Assembly: GCF_932276165.1 (NCBI RefSeq)
Contig: NC_064012.1
Location: 7,261,501-7,325,500 of the forward strand
Source: Plutella xylostella
Lineage: Eukaryota > Arthropoda > Insecta > Lepidoptera > Plutellidae
Direction of reading: 5' to 3'
DNA: 64,000 nt
A program made the position numbers and the translations under genes. Positions within the stretch are counted from its first letter, which is position 1. Every line of letters begins with the position of its first letter. The notes under the pieces are model-generated. The model was given only the letters and a program-made list of their open reading frames with translations, was not told where the DNA came from and did not search any database. Positions 35,041 to 46,400 of this stretch are shown here, one piece after another.

Positions 35041-35946
35041 CATGTGTTGATCAAACGTATTCCGTGAAGTGATAAGATTCAGTTACACAACCGATCATTG
35101 TTATCATATGGCTCTCTGTCGTATTGTCTATATAGCAGTAGCTATCAAACTCTATGGAATCTTATTTATGCTTGGCTAACTACTTCATTAAACTTTGATA
35201 TTCCCATGTGAGTCTGCAATTAGTTGCCAAGTCGAAAAGAACTAGTAACATTTCTGGTTTGAAAGATAATTAGTATATTTTTTACGAATCATTTATTTAC
35301 ATTTACATCTTATTATAATTTCAGCGAACAAAAGAGCAACACTATGATGTTGTCACCCATAAATTATTTTATTATAGTTATAGGTTTATGAGTAAGTACC
35401 TAATTGTAAAGTTAACTCATACTCCAGAAGTTTGAATCCACCGCATCCCCTTGTAAGCCACATCCTACAGAGAGTGTGATATAACTATTAAACGACAAAC
35501 AAAAACATAGCTAAATAAATTCAAAACTAAAATTAAAACATAATAAGAAACTCTTTAAATAATATTTATATGTCTCTCTATAATAAAGTTGTAAAAAAAC
35601 TATGCAATACAAAGGTAATTGAAGTACTTAACAAAAATCCTACGCTCTATTTATTAATAATATATTTCTGAACCCAAATTGAATAGTTAAAACTTTTAAA
35701 CAGGCTTTTTTGTTATATTGGAAAATAAGAACGACTGCAGTCTATTTATCAAACTTTATTTTGTTACTTGTAACCGTCGGTCAAGTTATCTTGATTCATT
35801 CTAGCCAGTCCTCCAGCTTTTTCCTTGATAGGAAAATTACGATCGAGTACATAGTCAGACTTATTGAAGTCAAAAACTATTAAATTTTAGTGAAACTCCC
35901 ACTGGCTCACGAAATAATAATTCACAGATTAACAGTCATGCATGTT
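35041..35946. other. AT-rich intergenic sequence
   Basis: Nothing recognised. Confidence 0.35.
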
Positions 35947-36049
<103 letters not shown>

Positions 36050-37440
36050 GATCATGCTATATCCACTTAGATAAACGATGTGTCCTGTAAAATCAAATTT
36101 TTACCATTTATTTATAAAGAACTGTAGCACTGTTTCAAGATTTGATATATTATTATGTATAAAAATGGTCTATTAGGTACGCTTGCATAGTACAGCCATT
36201 GTTGAGTCAAACAAATTTGAAGATCCAAAACCCAAAATTACCAAACTCTCAAATTACCATGACCTTACTGATATGTATGGTGCGAATGGGATATTGAGAA
36301 AACTAATAGATGCTAATAGCATGCTAACATAGTCTGCACACATTGATGTTGCCTGTGAACGACTATACACAATACAGGTATAAATGTTTGGGGAGGAGAC
36401 GGACGCGTCATTGTACTGTATCCTCAATTCCTCAGTGACAGGTGTAAAGATTTTGACAGTACGCCCTAATGCCTCATCCAGACTCATGCCGAGAAGACCC
36501 GAGTGTGATGAGTTTCTCACCTTCTCGTTCTCTCGCTCGGGTGTTCTCCGATCTGTGTCGGTCTTTTAGCCCGAGACAAAGAGATTTCACGGGCGAGAAT
36601 GAGTATGACATCAAACCCTCAATCTTTCTCGCGCTAATGCACACAATAATATAGCAGCTGCACCAAAGTCGACGTCCATGCCGGATAGCGACGAGAACAC
36701 AAGTGAGACCACACCGTGAGTGTGGATGGTTTACCGACAACGCGAGAACTCTCGACGAACCTCTCGTCGAAACTTCTCGGTGTGAGTCTGTATTAGGCAT
36801 AAAGAATATAATAGTATTGTAAATTTACAACAAGGTTAAAATTGACTTTGAAACACACAAGTTTCGACTCTTTGCGTCAGTGAAAAGGTTGAAATTCGTA
36901 TATCACGACCATTTAACGTCTGACGTGCACGTGTGGAACGGGCATGCGAGCATGTTACACCGAGCCGCGAGCACCCTCCTTTCACGCTCGAGGTTTTCCT
37001 CATGTCTGAAGTCCACCTTGAGACAGTGGCCAAGATAGGTATTTGAAGCGCCAAGCGCCCTTTTGGAGAATTATCCAACCTAACCTCAGATACAGTCTCC
37101 GGACTTCTCAACGCCGTAAAAACCACAATTGCAGTATTTTACGTTGTAAATCAGACCATGTTCTACAGCATATTGCTCACAGACTGATACTAGCCATTTA
37201 TCGAGGGGCTGAGAAGGCCATATCGTCTGCATTACTGACATTTTTAACACAAATCCAAGCCATGTGACAGCCTATGTTCATGCTCCTAAACTCCTCGATC
37301 ATAAAAAATATAGGCACAGAAATAAGTGCTGAGTTGCTGACTCACCGTCTTATGCCCTACTTATTTACTTAGAGACAGACACTTTTATATTCCTAAGGGC
37401 TTGTTGTTTTGCAATGTCTGAATAATGGCTTCTTGTTGGA
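36050..37440. other. Intergenic sequence with unassigned short frames
   Basis: 36380-36800 is richer in GC and carries overlapping open frames on both strands with cgag/ctcg-rich words, ending in gtgtgagtctgtattaggca, but no family is recognised. 36830-37130 likewise. These could be decayed transposon DNA. Confidence 0.35.
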
Positions 37441-37445
37441 TAAAA

Positions 37446-37535
37446 GACAAGCTGTGACCCATCCACAGCCCCCACTGCTGTGGTACGGGTCTCCATCCAA
37501 TGAAGGAAGGGTTTTAAGGGCCTATATAGTCCACC
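37446..37535. repeat. Dispersed repeat fragment (LINE-derived?)
   Basis: acccatccacagcccccact...atgaaggaagggttttaagg recurs at 38956-39050 with few differences, and a poorer relative is at 61268-61310. The 'cccactgctg' phrase is common in degraded lepidopteran LINE sequence. Confidence 0.55.
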
Positions 37536-38689
37536 ATTCTGTCTTAAACTTAATGCAAAAAATGCCCACTTCTTATCACACAGACGCCCGGCATCAAAAT
37601 GAGACAAAACAAGGAATTTTTATCCCAAGGTTTGTTGATATGGCGTATCTGTAAATACTTATTATAATTACTATCATAACAATCATTAACGTTAACCAAG
37701 TGTAAGAATGATGCAGCACTTTTACGGTGAACTATTGTATGCAGGATGCAAATTTACATATTTGAAAATTAAAATTTGCCGAATTCATCCTATTCCTTCC
37801 TGCCCGGCCCCTCCCCGTCATCCACGTCTCTGACACTGATCTCATTCACATCATCTCCTCTACTTCCCTAAACATAAAAACGACATCCATATTCCATATA
37901 TTTAGACATTTCCACCATAACAGGAAATTACGGTAATCTTTTCCGAAATGTCAAATTTTAAAATCTTCATGGTTTTTGTAATCAGTAACCTACCTATAAC
38001 TACAAACCGATACCAACTCATATTTTGACACCCCTTTTAGGGGTTTAATTCTGCTGATATATCCTGAAATATGTCTTTATTCAGTTCTTGATAGGATTAT
38101 CATAGTAAGGTTTCTTGTCTAGTCTTGTCTAATACTTATATTTTTTCTTTGTAAATCGTTTGTTCCTTTATTCTTCCCAAAATGGTTCTGACTCAGCATC
38201 AGCATGTGCTGTATAGATTTTATACAGCGCTGGTAATTCTGCCAGAACCAATGTGTTGAGGTAGTGCGCGTCTAATATACAATGTTTAATGTCCTGTGTT
38301 TGCTCCGAATAATATACCTATTTAGTACTGTGGAATGGTGTTAGTAAATAGATTAAAAACACAAGAAATAGTTCTTAATTGTAAATGTAAATAATTAATA
38401 TTTTGTCTTTAAGCTTCCAGCACTTATCGTCTTATTATATATTTTGTTTTAATATATTTTTTAAGCAGCCATAACTTAAACATTTAAAACACATTTAAAT
38501 AAATGCTTGAACTTCAGTTTGAGCAGTGGGGGCGGAATTATTGTTCCAGCACTTTGTCGTTTCATACTTAAAGCTGCCTCGAAAAGCTTCAGTTTTACTC
38601 TGTGGCAATACGAGAGGTGGTGGAGGTACGTTGGTGCATTTCGGCAGTGCAGCTTATCGTACAAATACACAGGTGTTTTTTTGTGAACT
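37536..38689. other. Intergenic AT-rich sequence
   Basis: No supported feature. 38190-38250 contains a short inverted word pair around tgctgtatagattttatac. Confidence 0.35.
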
Positions 38690-38870
38690 TCAAAGAGCAA
38701 TTGGTCCATATTGGAAGCGGTCCATATACAGCGTGGCCCAAGAGAAAGGGAAGTCGTGGCCAGAGCTCAACTTGCTGGCCCACGACAGAGAAGGATGGAA
38801 GCTCCTGGTGTCAGCCCCAGACTCCTCGGAGGAGTAACGGGATTAAAGAAGAAGAAGAAAGAGCAATTAT
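38690..38870 (+). pseudogene. LINE C-terminal tail
   Basis: From 38730 the frame reads VAQEKGKSWPELNLLAHDRE, then GWKLLVSAPDSSEE and a stop at 38835-38837, followed by an (AAG)n-rich tail. K-G-x-x-W-x-E-L...A-x-D-R-x-x-W is the usual ending of an insect LINE polyprotein. Only this end is recognisable. Confidence 0.65.
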
Positions 38871-38945
38871 GCATGGTGTAGTTTTTGTCTTTGCCTCATA
38901 TTTAAGATTCATGATTTTTTATACTGTAGTCGGGGGAATCATCAT

Positions 38946-39050
38946 CATCATCACAACCCATCCACAACCCCCACTGCTGGGGCACGGGTCTCCTTCCAAT
39001 GAAGGAAGGGTTTTAAGGGCCTAGTCCACCACTCTGGCCTAGAGCGGGTG
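38946..39050. repeat. Dispersed repeat fragment, second copy
   Basis: Matches 37446-37535 (acccatccacaacccccact...ttttaagggcctagtccacc). Preceded by (ATC)4. Confidence 0.55.
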
Positions 39051-39557
39051 GGGAGGTGGTAAAGCAAAAACAGGTTTATTTATTATTAAATTTATTTAAT
39101 TTAAATTTATCAAAGTATATTTGTCTGTTCAGTAGTTTTTGTGTAAAGGAATACTACTGGGTAAAACAAATACGGAAGTCGAGGATTTGATTTTTTTTAA
39201 ATATCCCCATCCGGGGCTTGTCGCTTTGGTCAGCTGTGACAAGGTGGAGATTATGGAAAAACCTTGCAGTTATAATAGAGGAGGCCTATTTTCACAGATA
39301 TACAGAATTTACATAGATATCGTAAGAATCACGAATCATTTGTATTCAAAACAAGCGTGCCAACTTTTAACATCTACTCTCTCAGTCTTACTATAGCCGC
39401 ATCCGGCAGTCTCGCTCATACATGGCTAGCTTAAGCACAAAATCACAATTCACAGTTAGTCTAAGTGAATTTTTGATTTGCCAGACGCGGCCATGGCAAA
39501 ATAGGCCTTTGCCAGATCAGGGGATACAGACAGTCACTTCACACTCCTAATAACTTA
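39051..39557. other. Intergenic sequence, nothing recognised
   Basis: The 85-codon frame at 39139-39396 has no family features. Confidence 0.35.
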
Positions 39558-39926
39558 TAGGGACATCTCACACATGGCCATTCGACTCCGAGCTAGGCAG
39601 AGCCTATAATATGGGTATCAGACGGCTAATATATTTACGCAAATAGATACATATTAACACCCAAGACCACTTGCTAGATGGTCCGACGGCATCTGCAGGG
39701 TTAGCAGTGGATCGGAGCAGCACAGGACTGGGAGAATTGCCGTAAAAAAAGGAGGCCTATACACAACAGTGGGCGATAGATGATGATTATGATGATGAAC
39801 ACCCAAGAACCGCGTACAAATAATATCTGTCTTTAAACAAATATCTGCCCCGTCCGGCAATTGAAACCCAGGACCTTCGGCATAGCAATCAGGGTCACTA
39901 ACCACAGTAACCACTACCACGTCAAT
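39558..39926 (-). mobile_element. tRNA-derived SINE split by an RTE insertion
   Basis: The outer sequence matches the 14553-14821 and 59310-59545 SINE: gggacatctcacacatggcc at one end, tctgccccgtccggcaattg, and a tRNA-like head with B-box relics to about 39920. It is interrupted at 39667-39797. The head is diverged, so it is older than the 14.6-kb copy. Confidence 0.82.
39667..39797 (+). mobile_element. RTE LINE 3' end nested in a SINE
   Basis: Flanked by an 11-bp duplication, aacacccaaga, at 39656-39666 and 39798-39808. It reads decayed RTE C-terminal peptide pieces in shifting frames (ARWSDGIC, QWIGAAQDWENC, EAYTQQWAID) and ends in (GAT)n, the usual RTE 3' tail. It is extremely 5'-truncated. 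Confidence 0.85.
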
Positions 39927-40440
39927 TACCTATATCTGTATACATTGTGTGCAAATCCTCATTTCTTAAGGGTAGTGATACGGTCAGAAAAAGACAATCA
40001 TTTCACAAAACAATAAAACTTTGGCTGCTGCCCTGAGTATCGAAACATATAATCTCTTGTTATCTATAGGTACATATTATTATATAAGGATTGACGTTCA
40101 TTCATATACTTACTACTCCTAATTCAATGCAATAGAAACTACTTTCGTTCTAATCTAAACTGTTCTCTCTTGGAACTCGCTCACTGAGTGAGTGAGACAA
40201 AATGGTATCCAAAAAAAATACCTCACCGATCACACGATCGCCTCAGTCGTCCACTCGACAGACAGACAAACACGCGGCAGTTGACTCAGGATATATGTTA
40301 GTGGAATAATTTAATGTACAATGATGTATCTCAATTGAGTATTTTGCTCACTAACATTGCATTACGCAACAGACCAGAGTCATCGTGATCGTTGATGATA
40401 AAAAAATGTGCTTATAAATTGATAAAGCGGAGTCATATAA
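39927..40440 (+). promoter_or_regulatory. Upstream region of the P450 gene, possible TATA boxes
   Basis: Two TATA-like words precede the coding start: ttataaat near 40412-40419 and catataag near 40434-40441, about 80 and 60 bp before the ATG. Either would place transcription start just upstream of the ATG, giving a short 5' UTR. No other control site is identified. Confidence 0.4.
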
Positions 40441-40496
40441 GCCTCAATCATAGTGAGATCGCCACAGAACTGCTAACGTGAGGGAGAGTGTCAGCA

Positions 40497-43400
40497 ATGA
40501 TAGCAGTGGTATTTGCATTGGTGGTGCTGGCATTAGCTGCTTACATATTCAACAGTGTCAGAAAACCGAAAAACTTTCCACCAGGTAAGAAATCACGATA
40601 TTTTGCGAAGGTCACGTACTTCCACTTAAAAGCTTTGCGAACTTCTTTGTATTTTCACAGGAATCTCATTTTAATGGGTACATGAAATATCTGTTTATTT
40701 GTATCATATTAAATGCTCTTACAATTAAGAGCAACATAAGTGGTCTATGAAATATATTTCTTAGATTTTTTCTTTGAATCATAAGCTCTTTTTACCTTGA
40801 AGTAGTCTGGAAAGACTCTTCAGCACAGACAAGTGGGCAATTTATACAAATGTTTTAAGTTAATGGAAAATTTCACTTAAAACCTTAATATAATATAATG
40901 CTGAGGAAATTACTTTCATTATAGCTTGCTAAAACATACATTTATTAAAACATACATTTATATTTACCAACATTCTTAACGAAGTTTGTCCTCAGTTTCA
41001 GAAATAAACTCATTTTCACAGAATATTTCTATTAAATTGATTGTTATTTATATTTATTGTATTTATTATATAAGTTCCTTTATATCTTGCTTATCCAAAT
41101 CAAATGAAAGGATAGGGGTAGACACTAGACACTAGAAATCGTTTAGGTACTTATTTTTACAGACACATAAAATAATGTTAAATCCTCAATGTAAACCGAA
41201 ACTTCAATAATTATAATAAATATTTGCATATAATTTTAAATCGGAAGCTAAATTCCGATTCATCATGAATGTTATCATAAATGCCTACCAATTTATCTAA
41301 TTAGCAGAGCTTTCGATAATATCACATAAGCGTATTTATTAAGGGGTATTAGCGGTATCAGATACAGTATAGTAGTATCTATACAAATAATAAGCTATAA
41401 TTATATTATTTAAATATAGCTTTTTTAATTTAGGAATTTCTATTTAAAATTTGCGGAATAATGCCTATAGATATGAAGGTAAAATATGAGATAGCATTAG
41501 AAAGTTTTGGTAAACAATGTTACTTAAAAATATGGAGCCATAGCTATCCAACCCGTACTACAACAAAACATAAAACTAAATACCTAAAAACTAAGCATAC
41601 TAATTACTACGGATCTCGAATGGGTGTTTGTGTGATACCTACAATATTCAAAATCTTCCTGGAAGAACTATGTAACCAAAATTTAACTAAAAATCTATTT
41701 AAAAACAAACTTAAGCGTCATCTAATAAGTGCATTGTAAAGCATAGTTTAGTTAGGTACCTACCTTGATCCATGTATCCTTATCTTAATATCTGTATTCC
41801 TGATGTTGTTACTGTGTTTAGTGTGCGACGACGCTGTGTATATGTTGTTATAAATATGTAAGTAATACCAACCAAGAGCCTGCCGATAAACTGCAATAGC
41901 AGTTTGGCAATTTTTATAAACTGTAAACATGCATGTTGTTTTTTTTTTGGATAATAAATAAATAAATAAATGACGAACTGTCTGTATCGTGTCTGGGAGT
42001 GTAATTTGTTGAATAAACTTATTATACAATGTGTTGTTTTTCGAACCCGACAAACTTTAAGGGTAGATTCTACGAGTAATTTCATCGAGAAAAAACCCAC
42101 ATAAGTGGGGTCAAATCTCAATATTCTAGAAATGGCGGCTATTGTAAGGTTGTAAGGTTTTAGAAACTTAGTTTTTTCTTCTTCTTCATAAAAATCATAT
42201 CTCGATATTCAAACGCCTTACGGACATGAAATAAAATGCTTTTATCCGCAAAAAGTCATGTCTATCCAATAAAAATATCCACACTTGCATTTATAACACA
42301 ATGTGTGTTTCAACATCCATTTCATAAGCATCAGTTCTCGTAAGTTGGGTAAACAATGGAGGCTTACTTTTTAAGATTAAAAAAAAAAAAAACACGGAAC
42401 CTATTACGCTGTCCGTCATCAACTCATCATACTTAGTATGTGTGATGATATGCCACTCTGTAGGTATAGTGTGAGTTACGAGTACGAGATACATATAACG
42501 CTATTGACTATTGACTGATTGAGGGTGAAACGATCAGTGAAAACTGTCTTAGATACCTTAAAGACATTAAATGATGGCTAAGTATGCCAGACCGGAGCTA
42601 TTTTTGGTTTTCTACATGTCTATTCAAATTTTTGATTAGTTTATGGTTTTAGTAACTAATTCGTCCTGATTACTCCGCATTAACGGAAATGGAAGTCAGT
42701 CATTGACACGACACGATACAATCTGTCAGATTTCGATCGTATCGGCCGCTCAGCGAACAATGTTTAATTGCTTACAATTAGTACCAATTAAGATTATGTG
42801 CATGAATGTGTCATTGGTTTATTATACTAGTAGTACTATACACCAATGACACTACTAGATTCCATGGCATTAAACTGGTTTTCGTAGATTTTCGGAATAA
42901 AAATATTTTTTTCTTAACCTTTAAATTTTTGATAAAAATACTACACTTACAAGCAACGAAAAAAGTACCAATGACACTGTCTGCAATATTTAAGTACATT
43001 TAGGCCTTGTTTCACAATGTCTGGTTAGTGGCTACCTGTGAGATAAAATACATGATGTCACTCTGTGTAATATTTTTAGGGTCTTGACAGACGGACCGTA
43101 TTTCAACTGCAAGTATGCTGATAATGCTTTTATATCACGTGCATGTACGTCTTTTAATAAAAACTTCTCCAAACTTGATCCATTCAATACTAAAATGTTT
43201 ATGTTTAAAAAATACCTAATGAATACCTTTTGTGAATAGGTTTATAAGGATTATTATATTTAGCCTTGTAGTATCTTAAATTTTGGATAGTCTCTGTGAC
43301 CTTTGTAATTTTTCTGTTAATTTTGTAGTATAATTGCTCTGTGTAACCATGTTTTTGTGTGTGTTAAGTTTTTAGTGTGTATTGTGGATTTTTAAAACTA

Positions 43401-46400
43401 AAATGTCTTTAAATATTAATGGAAACTTTATTGGAAAAAGTACTACTTATGTATTTAACTTTAATGCATCCATCTGCTCTGTATGTTTCCTTAACAATAA
43501 TAAAATAAAAATAAAAAAATAAAAACTGCAAATTGCAGTTCAGGTGCAGTTTGAATGCAGTTGACACGACTGCAATAGAACTGCAAATCAAACGCGAAGT
43601 CCGAGTTCACACGACTGCACGCTGAGTGCAATTGAACTGCAATCGGATTCGCTTTGCGTTTGGTTTGCAGTTCTATTGCAGTTGTGTCATCTGCATTCAA
43701 ACTGCACCTGACACTTGGATTGCAGTTGAAATGCAGTCCATCTGTCTAGACCCTTAGCGCAGCAGAATATTACCAACCCAAAACGTAAGATTGTGTACAA
43801 ATTTTAAGTAAAGTATAAAATTGGGGCTACCTAGTCTGGTGCGTGCACTTTGAGGGTGGAACTTTTTCATTGCTCGCGAATGTACTTGGTATATATATTC
43901 TGCCAAAGAACGTGATTCATAATTTCATAAATAACAATTTATTCAGTAATTAATTACATTTACTGCAATACTTTTTTTATGTAGCCTGTGTACTTGTGTA
44001 GTGTCCCAAACTCACCCCACTGCTGGGCAAAGGCCACTTATCAATATATCATATCGTTATCACAATTTTTAATTATACCCGTGAATTACCATTATTCAAT
44101 ATTTTCAATTTCTTCTTTTTAGGTCCAGAATGGATACCATTTTTTGGATGCAGCAGTGTCGTTCAAAATGTGACTAGAAAATATGGTTCGCAATGGAAGG
44201 GATTTTCGGAACTAGCTAAACAGTACTCCACGGATGTGTTGGGCTTGAAACTAGGAAGTGAATTAGTTGTGGTCGTTTCCGGTGACAAAAACATACGACA
44301 GGTGTTCACTGAAAAGGAGTTCGAGGGAAGGCCCGACAGCTTCTTTATTAGGCTAAGGTGCCTTGGAAACCGTATGGGTAACTAGATTTTTTTTTAATAC
44401 AATGAATGTTGTTTTTTGTAATCCTTATCTACGTGTCTGGTGGCTGTTTTTTGCACTGACTTTTTAGAATGTTTTGATTCGAGTACTGAGTATTCGATTG
44501 GACTAATTACTTAGGAAAAAAAAATACCCATGCCCGATGTAGCCCTCCATTCCATTTCCGCCAGCCAGCCAGACATGTGTCCAAATTAGACAAATGATTA
44601 GTGTACCTAGCACTCACCAGTGAATCCAGTGATGTATAGTATATTTATCTGGTTTATCACCCTTGTAATGATTCGATTGGTTGTATTATTCTAGGTATAA
44701 CCTTCACTGATGGGCCATTATGGAGGGAGCACAGGCAGTTTACAGTGAAAAGATTAAAAAATGTGGGTTTTGGTAAAACTGTAATGGAGAAAGAAATCCA
44801 AAATGAATTGCAGAATATAGTTGGCAGTATAGAAGAAAATGGCAATCAACCAATGAATCCTAGAAATATGTTGGCATCTGCTGTTATGAACACATTATGG
44901 AAATATGCTGCAGGTAAATTATTTAAAATAATGCACACGGTCCGCAGTGGTAGTGTGTCATGAGGCATCTTGTCTAAATTTGGTAAAATCTGAAAGTTAC
45001 AAACATATACGTCCAAACCTGATAGTTGCAATGATTGAAAAATAATATTTCACATTCATACTCGTAATTTTGCCTGTCAGGTCAAAGTCAAAATACAGCC
45101 GGTATTTCGCTTTCACCGGAACCTGCAAAGTGAATACCTGAATGAATAAAGCATAGAAATAGATCGGAATAGGTCAAGGGCACACCAGGTTTGTGTTTAG
45201 GCGTGCGCAGCGTGCACCTACGGAATGATGTTTACGTTTCGTAGTTTGACATCTACAGACTAGCATCAAACGGAGCTTTGATATGTAAATCCATAAAAAT
45301 TCTCTAATTTCAGGTGAAAAAATCGAAGAAGACCGATTAAAACTTCTCTTGAAATTGCTCAGCGAGCGGTCAAAAGCGTTTTCCATGGCTGGGGGCTGGT
45401 TGAACCAAGCACCGTGGATACGGTTTTTAGCTCCAGAACTTAGTGGATACGACCTTATTAAGAGTATAAACGAACAGCTTTCTAGCATCATTGAGGTACC
45501 TATAAAATATATTTTTTCATTTGGATTGATTCTTCATAGGTTAATATTAATTGCCAGGTATCGAACAATACTCAAAATATTATAATGAGTTTATACTATA
45601 TCGATAAGGCCTGGTCTAAAAGGAGAACAAATGGAAAGGCAATATTTTATCTTATTCTAAAATATGGTTCACTCCTGGACATTTGCGTCTACCAAAGAGC
45701 GCCGCAACACTCTGTCTTCGGCCTTCCCCATCCAGCCACTACCGGCCACCTACTTTACTCATAAATGAAGATTTTGTGCCAGTCTTTGACTTGGACTTGG
45801 AAATGATAAAGATTAACTTATTTGTGTTACTGGTATATACAGTGATAGCCTCCAATTTTACTACTCATGCAGCATGCTCACTGTTTCAACTGATCCACCT
45901 AATCATAACCCACTGTCGGTTGGTACATGGACCAATTTATAAATTCCATCCATTATTTTATTATTGACAGGAAGCGATTGAAAAGCACAAGAGTAAAAAA
46001 GTGGAAGGGGACGACTTCATTTATTCGTTTTTGAATGAAATGCAAGAGAAGAAGGATTCGTTTACTGGTAAGCAAAAAAATTGATTACTTACTACTGTAA
46101 ACTGAAGACATTTTAGCTTATGAAGTGCAGCAAATTATTTTCTGTATGTAATCGTATTTCAGCCAGGATTCGATTTTGGAACCGACAACATAGATTCTTT
46201 ATAATGTTATACTTTTTGTGATAATCCAACGTTTGATTATTTTTCTAAGGTATATATAGGTTGAATTAGACTCTATGAGCCCCTATTTTTTTTGCTACGT
46301 AAGATTTTTTAAACAGGTAATTCGATTAGATACCATATAGAAGATAAGATAAATAGTACCTACGACGGCGACATTAAAATGCCGTCGGGTCAATCACAGA

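Noticed and set aside
36254..37126. Several 60-108 codon frames on both strands in a GC-richer patch
   Set aside because: No recognised family; mutually overlapping; probably decayed repeat DNA.
45683..45967. 94-codon plus-strand frame inside the P450 region
   Set aside because: Lies in intron 4 between well-supported exons and overlaps a LINE-derived repeat fragment.
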